Made by a program: the position numbers and the translations under genes | NCBI GenBank assembly: GCA_947440875.1 | Contig: CANETG010000003.1 | Location: forward strand, 1 to 30,180 | Source of the DNA: Bacteriovoracaceae bacterium | GTDB taxonomy: Bacteria; Bdellovibrionota; Bacteriovoracia; Bacteriovoracales; Bacteriovoracaceae | Length of the DNA stretch: 30,180 bases | Direction of reading: 5' to 3' | The notes under the pieces: generated by a model | The model's input: only the letters and a program-made list of their open reading frames with translations | The model's database searches: none | Told to the model about the DNA's origin: nothing | In this document: positions 14,998 to 22,668 of the stretch, piece after piece | Layout: each line of letters begins with the position of its first letter | Position numbering within the stretch: the stretch's first letter is position 1

Positions 14998-15461
14998 TCC
15001 AGATCGACGCTGATGGTGCGAGAACTTCCCTCGACTCTAAAAGTCTCTTCTGAGAGATCGGTCCTGATGACGACTGTTGCTCCTTTGCAGTCTTCTGCGA
15101 GGTCGACGATTTCAAGCGAAGACTTTGCATTAAGGAACGGATGGTGGGAGAAGAAAATTGATGAGCCAGTCGAATTGGAAATGATTTTTAAGTCACCACG
15201 TCTCACACAGCTGTCGACAATCGTATAACGTCTTTGTCCTGTTCCCTCGTTTTTAAAAACCACATTCATCCGCATGTTTTTAGAGAAATTGGTGAGTCTG
15301 GTATTCATGATGTAGTTGACCGGCTCAATACAAAGACCTTTGAGAGACTCTCTTCGGCAAGGCTCAAACGGATTTTCTTCCTGACCTTTATTTGCCGAGG
15401 ACCCACTCCCACCGCAGGCAACGAGAGTCAAAAGGACGAGCCCATCTAATATTTGTTTCAT
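14994..15461 (-). CDS. Small lipoprotein of unknown function
   Basis: 155 aa. A lipoprotein signal peptide (MKQILDGLVLLTLVAC) ends in a VAC lipobox, followed by a Gly/Ser-rich tether. The mature part has conserved-looking Cys residues (EPCRRESLKGLC, DSCVRRGD, EDCKGA) that could form two disulfides in a beta-rich fold. I recognise no family. AGGAG six bases before the ATG is one arm of a CTCCT-ATA-AGGAG inverted repeat (15468-15480). It is convergent with the K+ operon sensor (four-base overlap) and divergent from the lepA leader region. Confidence 0.75.
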   Translation of the reverse strand: MKQILDGLVLLTLVACGGSGSSANKGQEENPFEPCRRESLKGLCIEPVNYIMNTRLTNFSKNMRMNVVFKNEGTGQRRYTIVDSCVRRGDLKIISNSTGSSIFFSHHPFLNAKSSLEIVDLAEDCKGATVVIRTDLSEETFRVEGSSRTISVDLD

Positions 15462-15488
15462 TTAAAGCTCCTATAAGGAGAAACTTTT

Positions 15489-15623
15489 ATGTCATATCCT
15501 CTAGATATTCTCAATGGTTACTGTCGCTTCTGTGCGGTGCGTTTTCTTGCCGAAACTATTGAATTTCTCGGTCGATGCTTCGTTCAAAGTATTGTATATT
15601 TGGGGTCATTTCCAAAAGGCTAA
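15489..15623 (+). CDS. Possible 44-aa leader ORF upstream of lepA
   Basis: An ORF starting MSYPLDILNGYCRFCAVRFL has AAGGAG (15475-15480) eight bases before its ATG, and it ends in TAA seven bases before the lepA ATG. lepA itself has no good ribosome site, so ribosomes ending here could restart on lepA. Against it, the AAGGAG is one arm of an inverted repeat whose other arm is the ribosome site of the divergent lipoprotein gene. The peptide also resembles nothing known. It may be only 5' leader sequence. Confidence 0.3.
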   Translation: MSYPLDILNGYCRFCAVRFLAETIEFLGRCFVQSIVYLGSFPKG

Positions 15624-15630
15624 AGTATTC

Positions 15631-17430
15631 ATGGACACGAGTCTCATTCGAAATTTTTCTATCATCGCTCACATCGACCACGGGAAATCGACTCTCGCGG
15701 ATCGTATTATTGAAATGACCAAATCCATTACTGATCGTGAAAAGACAGATCGTCTTCTCGACAACATGGATCTCGAAAAAGAGCGCGGGATCACGATCAA
15801 GGCACAAACAGTTTGTCTTCAGTACAAGGCCAAAGACGGTATCACTTATTTTTTCAACCTCATCGATACCCCAGGCCACGTGGATTTTACTTACGAAGTT
15901 TCGCGCTCACTTGCTTCGTGCGAAGGAGCTCTTCTTATCGTCGACGCCTCCCAAGGGATCGAAGCGCAGACTCTTGCGAACGTTTACATGGCACTCGAAA
16001 ACAACCTCGAAATCATTCCTGTCATAAATAAGATCGATCTTCCTCACGCTGACCCTGAAAAGGTTAAAAAAGAAATTGAGGATGTCATCGGTCTTGACGC
16101 TTCAGAGGCTCCGCTCGTCTCGGGGAAGTCTGGTTTAGGTGTGGATGTGCTCCTCGAAGAAATTGTAAAAAAAGTCCCACCGCCGAAAGGCAACGTCAAT
16201 GCTCCTCTTCAGGCCCTGATCTTTGACTCGTGGTTCGATCCGTACCGTGGAGTCGTGGTTCTTGCTCGTATCATGGAAGGGACTTTAAAAGTGAAAGACA
16301 AGATTCACTTTAAATTTTCTGGCATGGATTATGAAATTCTCAAGCTCGCGATCAGTACTCCTTTTTACAAAGAAGTCACCGAGCTCGGTGCCGGCGAAGT
16401 GGGCATGGTCGTTTGCGGAATTAAAACGGTTCGCGATGTCAAAGTCGGAGATACGGTAGTTCACTCAGATAAAAAAGAGACTCCGTCACTCGCTGGTTAT
16501 AAAGATATTAAGCCAATGGTTTTCTGCGGAATTTTTCCCGTGGATTCTGAAGAATATGAAGTCTTAAAAGAAGCTCTCGAAAAACTGGCCCTTAACGATG
16601 CATCGTTTACCTATGAGCCAGAAGTCTCCCAGGCACTAGGTTTTGGTTTCCGTTGTGGATTCCTGGGCCTTCTTCACATGGATATAATCCAGACCAGACT
16701 TGAGCGCGAATTTAATCTTGCTCTCATTTCTACGGCGCCTTCGTGCTCTTACCATATCGTTACTTCCAACGGTGATAAGATCATCGTCGATAACCCAGCG
16801 AAACTTCCGGACCCGACATTCATTGAGCAGATTCTCGAGCCGACGGTTAAGCTTTCAATCCATCTTCCGAATGAATTCGTTGGGAAAATCATTAAGCTTT
16901 GCGAAGATCGTCGTGGAAGTCAGCAGGCGATTAATTACATCACTGAGGACCGCGTTCAGCTCATTTATATTCTTCCTCTTTCAGAGATGATGTTTGATTT
17001 CTATGATCAATTGAAATCGTTGTCGAAAGGTTACGCTTCGATGGATTACGATCTTCACGAGTACCAAGAATCAGACATGGTGAAACTGGATGTTCTTTTG
17101 AATGGTGATAAAGTCGACGCGCTTTCGATGATTACGCACCGGAGTACATCCGCACAAAAAGGAAAAGATCTCACTTTCAGACTGATGAAGGTCATTGACC
17201 GTCAGCAATTTGATATAGCAATTCAGGCGGCTATTGGGTCAAAAATTGTTGCTCGTGAAACGATCAAGGCACTTCGGAAAAACGTTCTCGCCAAATGTTA
17301 CGGCGGTGACGTTTCTCGTAAGCGGAAACTCCTCGAGAAACAGAAAGAGGGTAAGAAGCGGATGAAAATGGTCGGAAACGTAGAAATTCCACAAGAAGCA
17401 TTCTTGGCAGTTTTGAAGACAGAAGAGTAG
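15631..17430 (+). CDS. lepA: Elongation factor 4 (LepA), ribosome-associated GTPase
   Basis: 599 aa, exactly the E. coli length. A translational GTPase that acts on ribosomes, linked to back-translocation and to 30S assembly. G1 AHIDHGKS (13-20), the G2 region ERGITIKAQTV, G3 DTPGH, and G4 NKID are present. EF-G-like domains II, III and V and the LepA-specific C-terminal domain follow (KALRKNVLAKCYGGDVSRKR, then EIPQEAFLAVLK). The start at 15631 matches the family N-terminus (IRNFSIIAHIDHGKS). An in-frame start at 15514 would add 39 residues with no family counterpart. A gene of unknown function follows eight bases after the stop. Confidence 0.96.
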   Translation: MDTSLIRNFSIIAHIDHGKSTLADRIIEMTKSITDREKTDRLLDNMDLEKERGITIKAQTVCLQYKAKDGITYFFNLIDTPGHVDFTYEVSRSLASCEGALLIVDASQGIEAQTLANVYMALENNLEIIPVINKIDLPHADPEKVKKEIEDVIGLDASEAPLVSGKSGLGVDVLLEEIVKKVPPPKGNVNAPLQALIFDSWFDPYRGVVVLARIMEGTLKVKDKIHFKFSGMDYEILKLAISTPFYKEVTELGAGEVGMVVCGIKTVRDVKVGDTVVHSDKKETPSLAGYKDIKPMVFCGIFPVDSEEYEVLKEALEKLALNDASFTYEPEVSQALGFGFRCGFLGLLHMDIIQTRLEREFNLALISTAPSCSYHIVTSNGDKIIVDNPAKLPDPTFIEQILEPTVKLSIHLPNEFVGKIIKLCEDRRGSQQAINYITEDRVQLIYILPLSEMMFDFYDQLKSLSKGYASMDYDLHEYQESDMVKLDVLLNGDKVDALSMITHRSTSAQKGKDLTFRLMKVIDRQQFDIAIQAAIGSKIVARETIKALRKNVLAKCYGGDVSRKRKLLEKQKEGKKRMKMVGNVEIPQEAFLAVLKTEE

Positions 17431-17438
17431 AATACCCT

Positions 17439-18059
17439 ATGCTAGAAGTTGTGCACGATCATCTTGATAAGGTCTTGAATCTTTACACTAAGGGTGAATT
17501 CTTTGCTGATTTAAAAACGGCAAAAGATAAGTATTTTTCCATCACCGGCAAACTCGACGAAGACAAAGAAGAATTTGAATCTCGCATGAACTGCTTTAAT
17601 GATTGGTACATCTTTCAGTATCGTCACGAAGACGGATCCAAAGTCATAGAAGAATACATCCGCTCAAATTCCCTGGACGAAGAGCTTTCACAAGCTATGC
17701 TCAACGTGAATCATTCACTTTTTGAATTTAGTAAGATTAGCTTCCGTAAGCAGATCGTCTTAAAAGATATCCTTCACGATGAAAAAATCACTCTCGTGAA
17801 AAATCATCCGAATATCTCTCTTATGGAAGGGGATGTGTTTACTGGTCGTGTGATCAGGTACAAGGGTGATTTTTACCTTCTCCGCGGACTATGCACACTC
17901 CCTCAGGGTGTGACGTCTATTCTTAAAAAGCAGTCAAAAAAAGTTCGTAAGGCCAATAGCTTCGAAGAGGAATTAAATTTTCTTCTCCAGCTTGAGTCCC
18001 TCAAGACCAAGGCCATGCATTACTCTCACATCGATCCGACTAAGATATTTATTTTTTAG
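17439..18059 (+). CDS. Conserved-looking cytoplasmic protein of unknown function
   Basis: 206 aa, soluble, acidic, with no signal peptide or membrane span. Visible parts are an N-terminal helical region, then FNDWYIFQYRHEDGSKVIEE and a middle segment (SLFEFSKI, VLKDILHDEK). A compact beta-type segment follows (LMEGDVFTGRVIRYKGDFYL). That order loosely recalls the domain found with SEC-C proteins, but no SEC-C cysteine cluster is present, so I do not assign it. It starts eight bases after lepA with no clear ribosome site, which suggests co-translation with lepA. Its 3' end overlaps a convergent 48-aa ORF by 11 bases. Codon use looks like its neighbours. Confidence 0.75.
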   Translation: MLEVVHDHLDKVLNLYTKGEFFADLKTAKDKYFSITGKLDEDKEEFESRMNCFNDWYIFQYRHEDGSKVIEEYIRSNSLDEELSQAMLNVNHSLFEFSKISFRKQIVLKDILHDEKITLVKNHPNISLMEGDVFTGRVIRYKGDFYLLRGLCTLPQGVTSILKKQSKKVRKANSFEEELNFLLQLESLKTKAMHYSHIDPTKIFIF

Positions 18060-18195
18060 TTAAGTGGAATCCAGTAATAGCAATTGAGAGAATTTTCTTC
18101 GTTTCTTTCAACGCAGCTCCGTTGCATCCCAGAATCTCTTCTACGTAATTCTCAAATTTATGGCTTAAATCCACAGACAGCAGACTAAGTTTCAT
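18049..18195 (-). CDS. Small ORF (48 aa) coupled to the flippase-like gene
   Basis: A leftward ORF begins MKLSLLSVDLSHKFENYVEE and ends ITGFHLTKK. Its ATG overlaps the TGA of the upstream membrane-protein gene in an ATGA arrangement, a common form of translational coupling. It has no ribosome site of its own. The peptide is mildly amphipathic, with one Cys and a basic tail, and no family is recognised. It fills an otherwise empty 130-base gap and runs 11 bases into the end of the convergent 206-aa gene. The coupling is the main support; length alone proves nothing. Confidence 0.4.
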   Translation of the reverse strand: MKLSLLSVDLSHKFENYVEEILGCNGAALKETKKILSIAITGFHLTKK

Positions 18196-19157
18196 TTCGT
18201 TTTATTTCTACGGGAGAGTAGGTATGGAACAACACCGATGATATTGACTAGAAGTGTGATGACGAAATAGAGATTGAATAGTGACGCTCCGTTACTGATT
18301 CCAGAAAACTCGAAGAGTTTCTGGAAAATGGCATGACCGACTCCCAGTCCCGAGGGAGCTATTGGGAGGGCAAGTGTCATGAGACCCAGCGGAATAAAAG
18401 CAAGGGCCTGAACGAAATCCATTTTTCCCACAACGAAGGGATAAATCAGTGACCAGAAAATGAGAACACCAGAAAATTGGGCCACAAGTGAAAGGCAAAG
18501 TGCCTTGAGCATTTGTTTCTTGATCAGAACGAGGTCACTCCAGAGGTCCCCAAATTTTTGCCAGACTTGGGGAAAAAGAATCTTCTCGCCGAATTCAAAA
18601 ATTTTGTGAACGAACTGATCAAAGAATACGAAGATGGCCATACCCGCTAGGACCGATGCCGAAAGGGCGTAGTTGAACATGAGAAGTGGTTTCGTCCCGG
18701 GTGCATTTCCGATGATGTGATCCTGGAAAAGTATCGATGTAAAACCCACGAGAAGAATCAGCCCGCACAGACCCATCACGCGATCGATGAGAATCGTGGC
18801 GAAAACAAATTTCTTAGACAGATTTTTATCGTATTCCTGAACGTAGATGATTTTGATCAGGTCTCCAGTCACACTCCCAGGGAGAACGCTGGAAAAAAAC
18901 TGGCCGATCCAATTCGCCCGAACGAGTCCCAGTAACGGAATGTGCACGGAGTTCCGAGCTTCTAGAATTCCGCGCCAGCGGATAGAAATGATCCAGATAT
19001 TTGTCATCGCGAGAGTCACAGCAATTAAAACGCCCAACGGATTCTTAGAGAGCTCTCCCAAAAGAGCGAGATCAAGTTTCCCTGACTTCAAAAGCCAGTA
19101 AATCAAGGCAAACGCCACGAGGAGCTTTAAAAAAGTAGTGACGAGGGTTTTCAGCAT
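18192..19157 (-). CDS. Flippase-like integral membrane protein (LPG synthase TM family)
   Basis: 321 aa with about eight hydrophobic segments. It belongs to the UPF0104/lysylphosphatidylglycerol-synthase transmembrane family. Signature parts are WIISIRWRGIL (near 54-64), WIGQFFSSVLPGSVTGDLIK (near 88-107), the DRVMGL segment, and a C-terminal PSGLGVGHAIFQ. The soluble aminoacyl-transferase domain of MprF is absent, so lysyl-lipid synthesis is not supported. Stand-alone members are thought to move or modify lipid-linked molecules. It is divergent from the nitrilase gene across 48 bases and has no ribosome site. A TATAAG lies 11 bases before its ATG. Confidence 0.8.
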   Translation of the reverse strand: MLKTLVTTFLKLLVAFALIYWLLKSGKLDLALLGELSKNPLGVLIAVTLAMTNIWIISIRWRGILEARNSVHIPLLGLVRANWIGQFFSSVLPGSVTGDLIKIIYVQEYDKNLSKKFVFATILIDRVMGLCGLILLVGFTSILFQDHIIGNAPGTKPLLMFNYALSASVLAGMAIFVFFDQFVHKIFEFGEKILFPQVWQKFGDLWSDLVLIKKQMLKALCLSLVAQFSGVLIFWSLIYPFVVGKMDFVQALAFIPLGLMTLALPIAPSGLGVGHAIFQKLFEFSGISNGASLFNLYFVITLLVNIIGVVPYLLSRRNKTK

Positions 19158-19176
19158 GTCACAATGATCTTATAAC
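19148..19176 (+). promoter_or_regulatory. Candidate promoter of the nitrilase-family gene
   Basis: TTTTCA (19148-19153), 17 bases, then TATAAC (19171-19176). The predicted start near 19183 leaves a 23-base leader with GGAGGA (19197-19202). The TTATAA core also reads as part of a -10 for the divergent membrane-protein gene. Confidence 0.4.
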
Positions 19177-19205
19177 TAGGATTTGGGATGGTAAACGGAG
19201 GACCT

Positions 19206-20012
19206 ATGAAAATTGCGGCAATTCAATTGCAATCTGTACTTGATCCGGCCTTAAACCTGAAATCCATTCGGAAATTTATGGATGAAGCTCAGGTCAGAGG
19301 AATAGAGGCCGTTTTTCTTCCCGAAGTTTTTTATTCGATGTCTGACGGAACGAGGCCCACTCCTTATCTTATTGATGGGAAAAATGAGCACTATGAAGCC
19401 ATTCGGAAACTCGCTTCGGATTACGAGATGTTCATCCTTGGTGGCTCAGCTGCGACTCTTGTGAGTGGCAAAGTCATGAACCGTGCTTATAACTTCGATC
19501 CGCATGGGAACGACATTGCCACATACGATAAGATGAATTTATTTTCGTGTGATCTCTCAAAGCATCCAAGCAATACTGTCATCAATGAGGGCCATGTCTA
19601 CACTGCTGGCAGTTCGGCGAAAATGATTTCGATCGGTGAGTGGAAGCTTGGTCTTTCAATCTGTTTTGATCTCAGATTTCCTGAACTCTTTCGGAGTTAT
19701 TCCGCAAACGGTGCCAACCTTCTTTCCATCTCCTCGGCGTTTACGATTCCCACTGGTAAAGCCCATTGGCACACCCTCGTCCGAGCACGGGCGATTGAAA
19801 ATCAGTCTTACGTTGTAGCGTCTGCCCAATGGGGAAAACATAACGAGCGTATGAGTACGTTTGGTCATTCGCTCATCGTTGATCCATGGGGCGAGGTCAT
19901 TGCGGATGCTGGAGAAGGCGAGGGAATTATTTTTGGAGAATTAGAAATGAGTCGAATAGAGCAAGTGAGGAGCCGCTTGAACGTCCTTCGCGAGCCAAAA
20001 AACTACATGTAA
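19206..20012 (+). CDS. Carbon-nitrogen hydrolase (nitrilase superfamily), Nit-type amidase
   Basis: 268 aa. The Glu-Lys-Cys triad is present: Glu40 (FLPEVFYS), Lys109 (YDKMNLF) and Cys153 (LSICFDLRFPELFR). Length and motifs, including the final VDPWGEVIADAGEGEGIIFG, fit the short Nit1/Nit2-like omega-amidase branch. One known role of that branch is repair of deaminated glutathione, but the substrate here cannot be read from sequence. The ATG at 19206 is chosen because GGAGGA lies three bases before it; an in-frame ATG at 19188 is upstream of that site. It overlaps the convergent NFU gene by 10 bases. Confidence 0.88.
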   Translation: MKIAAIQLQSVLDPALNLKSIRKFMDEAQVRGIEAVFLPEVFYSMSDGTRPTPYLIDGKNEHYEAIRKLASDYEMFILGGSAATLVSGKVMNRAYNFDPHGNDIATYDKMNLFSCDLSKHPSNTVINEGHVYTAGSSAKMISIGEWKLGLSICFDLRFPELFRSYSANGANLLSISSAFTIPTGKAHWHTLVRARAIENQSYVVASAQWGKHNERMSTFGHSLIVDPWGEVIADAGEGEGIIFGELEMSRIEQVRSRLNVLREPKNYM

Positions 20013-20257
20013 GGATTGGTTCCACTTTGATGATCAGTGACGTCGACAACTTCCTTGATGTCGGGGAAGTTTTGCTTGATCAGTTGTTCGATTCCACCTT
20101 TGAGAGTTGCCTTAGATGAAGAACAACCCTGGCAGCCCCCGAAAAATTTGACGAAGAGAACATTATTATCCACATCAATGACTTCCACGTTCCCGCCATG
20201 TTGCGCGAGAGCTGGACGAATTTGTTGATCAAATAATTTTTCTATTTGCGTGATCAT
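20003..20257 (-). CDS. NifU C-terminal (NFU) domain Fe-S cluster protein
   Basis: 84 aa, a stand-alone NFU domain. It carries the Cys-X2-Cys motif in FFGGCQGCSSSKATLKGGIE, which holds or transfers a bridging [4Fe-4S] cluster in a dimer. The N-terminal PALAQHGGNVEVIDVDNN is also typical. The protein is shorter than E. coli NfuA (191 aa), which adds an A-type domain. It likely supplies Fe-S clusters to client proteins; the window encodes two probable clients, RlmC and the RlmD-like enzyme. It starts 12 bases after the BamE-like gene and may share its transcript. Confidence 0.9.
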   Translation of the reverse strand: MITQIEKLFDQQIRPALAQHGGNVEVIDVDNNVLFVKFFGGCQGCSSSKATLKGGIEQLIKQNFPDIKEVVDVTDHQSGTNPYM

Positions 20258-20269
20258 GGTTGAACTCTA

Positions 20270-20779
20270 TCACATATTGGATAGATAAGAACTGTTGAAA
20301 TCCCTGAGCAATGCTTGAACATTCTTAGGCCGTTGCGTGTGAAGAGTAAAAGGCTCAACCCAAGTGACACTTTCGATGAGCCCATCTGCAGTAATTTTAT
20401 AGATCAATCCTTGCTCTGGAGCTCCTGCGAAAAACCAACTCGGTTTTTCGTCAGAAAGAGCGGGATCCATTTGGACGAGAGTAAGTTTCCGGAGTTCAGG
20501 ATCAGTCACTTTAACGTCTTGGAGAAATTTGACCTTGGCACTCGTGACGACGTCATCACGGAAAGTCATCGTGAGGACAGATGAGTTCGGAAGAATATAG
20601 GTGAGAATATTTCTGTTTTCAGATGTCGGAGCGCCAAAAACTTTCTTCACTTGGCGCAGATCCATCCCGAGTTTCAGAGTGGAAAGGTCAGTCTTGGTCG
20701 AGAGATTAGATTGTGCAGTGAAATAGGCTCCACTCACAGTACCGATGATCAAAGTGAGAATTAAGAGAAGTCTCAGCAT
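20270..20779 (-). CDS. Membrane-anchored SmpA/OmlA (BamE-like) fold protein
   Basis: 169 aa. An N-terminal hydrophobic segment (MLRLLLILTLIIGTVSGAYF) acts as a signal anchor or signal peptide; there is no lipobox Cys, unlike BamE. LSTLKLGMDLRQVKKVFGAP, then ILTYIL and VLTMTFRDDVVTSAKV match the SmpA/OmlA pattern of two helices followed by three strands. The rest is beta-rich and unfamiliar. The ATG at 20779 is preferred because GAGG lies eight bases upstream; a GTG at 20806 has no ribosome site. Its job is unknown. The NFU gene follows after 12 bases. Confidence 0.6.
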   Translation of the reverse strand: MLRLLLILTLIIGTVSGAYFTAQSNLSTKTDLSTLKLGMDLRQVKKVFGAPTSENRNILTYILPNSSVLTMTFRDDVVTSAKVKFLQDVKVTDPELRKLTLVQMDPALSDEKPSWFFAGAPEQGLIYKITADGLIESVTWVEPFTLHTQRPKNVQALLRDFNSSYLSNM

Positions 20780-20832
20780 CTTTTCAACCTCTTGGATTTT
20801 TATCACCTAATTTAATCACTCCAAGATCCGTT

Positions 20833-20878
20833 TTGACACGAAAAAGTTCCCGCATTCTACAAAATGCATTTATGCATT
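20833..20878 (+). promoter_or_regulatory. Candidate promoter and inverted repeat upstream of the helicase gene
   Basis: A perfect TTGACA lies at 20833-20838. TACAAA at 20858-20863 is the nearest -10-like hexamer, with a long 19-base spacer. An inverted repeat, AATGCAT (20863-20869) and ATGCATT (20872-20878), sits where transcription would begin and could be an operator. The leader to the helicase ATG would be about 125 bases. Confidence 0.3.
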
Positions 20879-20992
20879 AAACACTAATAATGTTCTCCCG
20901 CATGGCAGTAAGAATATTTCATATTCACAAATTTTCCTGGGATGGGCCTATCTCTCGGTGGACGATTTGGGGCCCGATGCTAGAACTGCTCC

Positions 20993-21901
20993 ATGGCAAA
21001 TTTACTTCTAGTCACCTCACCCCCTGCCTCGGGAAAAACCTACTGGATCGAATCTTTCGCGCATGTTTCTTCACAGCAAATTTTAGTGATCTCGCCTCTG
21101 CGCGCTCTTGCGGATGAGTGTCATCTCCGCTGGAAAGAAAAGGTTCTCGTCATGACTCCTGAAGAATGGTTGTTGAAAAAGACTTTTCCAGAGATTGTCA
21201 TTTTTGATGAATTCCATCTTCTCTATTACTGGGGAGATTCTTTTCGACCTGTCCTTTGGGAAGTTTTTCTTGCTCTCGGTCTAGGAGCAAAACTCGTCAT
21301 TGGTCTGACCGCCACTCTCTCGCGGGAAATGAAAACAGAAGTCGAACTTCTTGAACCGGGTTTTGATCAAATCATTTGGCAGGATTTTGGGAATCAGATT
21401 CTTAAACATACGCCAGTGAAATATTACCAGCTAGGAAAGAGACTCATTGAAAGTTCTCTGCTTCATCTTCCAGGAAAAAAGACAACGCTTGTCTTTTGTG
21501 AATTCCGCGAAGAGGTGCTTCATTGGGAGAAGAAATTAATGAAAAGAGGTCATACCGTTTGGACGTGCCGTGGAGGAGAAGCAGCAGCTTTTGGTGAACG
21601 AGTAAGGATAGAAAATCCTCCGGAGTTTATCGTCTGCACGACGGTTCTTTCTCACGGAGTGAATCTTCCAAGGATCGAAAGAGTTTTTCTCATGTATCCA
21701 ATTGAGAATAAAGATTTTTGGATCCAGATGGTCGCTCGCGGAGGCAGGAGGGGAGAACCGTTTCGTGTGTTTGCCTTGGAACCTCCCCATGGTTTAAGAT
21801 GGGACAGAACAAGGAATTCCTGTCAGTCAGGAATTCTCCGATTAAATATTTTATTTTCGCAATTCATGGATCAATTACAAGAATGCTTTTTGAAGGAATA
21901 G
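20993..21901 (+). CDS. Compact SF2 helicase-like ATPase
   Basis: 302 aa, much smaller than usual SF2 helicases. The motifs are in order: Walker A SPPASGKT (9-16), Ia ISPLRAL (34-40), II DEFH (72-75), III LTAT (105-108), IV TTLVFC (164-169), V TTVLSHGVNLPRI (216-228) and VI QMVARGGRRG (245-254). There is almost no sequence before motif I, and an in-frame TAG at 20981 rules out a longer N-terminus. After motif VI only a short tail follows. Motif VI has Ala-Arg where GR is usual. It overlaps recO by 19 bases, so the two are probably co-translated. The role is unknown; a link to recombination is inference. No ribosome site is seen. Confidence 0.75.
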   Translation: MANLLLVTSPPASGKTYWIESFAHVSSQQILVISPLRALADECHLRWKEKVLVMTPEEWLLKKTFPEIVIFDEFHLLYYWGDSFRPVLWEVFLALGLGAKLVIGLTATLSREMKTEVELLEPGFDQIIWQDFGNQILKHTPVKYYQLGKRLIESSLLHLPGKKTTLVFCEFREEVLHWEKKLMKRGHTVWTCRGGEAAAFGERVRIENPPEFIVCTTVLSHGVNLPRIERVFLMYPIENKDFWIQMVARGGRRGEPFRVFALEPPHGLRWDRTRNSCQSGILRLNILFSQFMDQLQECFLKE

Positions 21902-22665
21902 TTATCACCCGCGTTCCCTTTAAGGAGCGCGATCTCATTGTCAAACTTCTCCTGAGGAATGGTCTCCTGGGAAGTTTCTACATTTACGGTGGTCAAGGCG
22001 GGGGTAAGCGTCACAAACCAACGGTTTTTGAACCAGGATCGATGATGAAGATCCACATCCGAGAAACAAAAACGCGGAACATGGAGGGAACCGAACTTCT
22101 GGTTGCGCAGGAATATTCTCGGACCTGGGAAGCGGCGAGCATTCGTTACAATATCCAAGCTTTTTATCTCATCTGTTTATACTTCGAGCTCGTGATGAAA
22201 ATTGCTCCTTCCCAGCAAGGGCAAGCCGAGACAGAGACGACCGAAACCGAAGGCATTTTTTCCGTCGTCAGTAATGCACTTTTTTACCTCGAGAATTCTC
22301 TCATCCAAAACAAATTTGAGGCGTCTCAGCAACTGATGCTTTTTATGGTGAAGCTTCTCTTCCACATGGGAATCATGCCGGACACTGATCACTGTGGGTA
22401 TTGTCAAGCGAACCTACTCGAGTCAGATGCCGTTTCCTTTGTTCCGGCAGAAGGACAGTTCTCGTGTAAGAACTGTTTCACTGGGGAAAATGAAAAAGGA
22501 TTTCTTCTGAGAATTAAAAAGGGTTACCAAACTCGCTATCAAGATTATCCAGATCTCCTCGGAACTAACTTTTACGAATCTGATCGCCTCATCCAATACT
22601 TCTGTCATCAGTTCCATTTGAAGACCATGGATCTTAGATCTTACAAGCTCCTCTTCAAAAGCTAG
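21883..22665 (+). CDS. recO: DNA repair protein RecO
   Basis: 260 aa. RecO works with RecR (and RecF) to load RecA on SSB-coated single-stranded DNA and can anneal strands. The N-terminal OB fold is visible (FEGIVITRVPFKERDLIVKL, then GSFYIYGGQGGGKRHKP). A helical middle follows. A zinc-finger pair, CGYC and CKNC about 22 residues apart, matches the finger of many RecO proteins but not E. coli. The ATG at 21883 is taken because it gives the family N-terminus; upstream in-frame codons overlap the helicase gene and look non-coding. It ends three bases before the convergent secreted-protein gene. Confidence 0.88.
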   Translation: MLFEGIVITRVPFKERDLIVKLLLRNGLLGSFYIYGGQGGGKRHKPTVFEPGSMMKIHIRETKTRNMEGTELLVAQEYSRTWEAASIRYNIQAFYLICLYFELVMKIAPSQQGQAETETTETEGIFSVVSNALFYLENSLIQNKFEASQQLMLFMVKLLFHMGIMPDTDHCGYCQANLLESDAVSFVPAEGQFSCKNCFTGENEKGFLLRIKKGYQTRYQDYPDLLGTNFYESDRLIQYFCHQFHLKTMDLRSYKLLFKS

Positions 22666-22668
22666 AAG

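Noticed and set aside
15514..15630. 39-residue N-terminal extension of LepA
   Set aside because: LepA proteins begin close to IRNFSIIAHIDHGKS; the extension has no ribosome site.
20890..21117. Rightward ORF (76 codons) ahead of and overlapping the helicase start
   Set aside because: No ribosome site, and from 20993 on it runs out of frame through codons for conserved helicase motifs. It could be a leader ORF at most.
21718..21882. Longer N-terminus for RecO
   Set aside because: It lies in the end of the helicase gene in another frame; RecO families start at about 21883.
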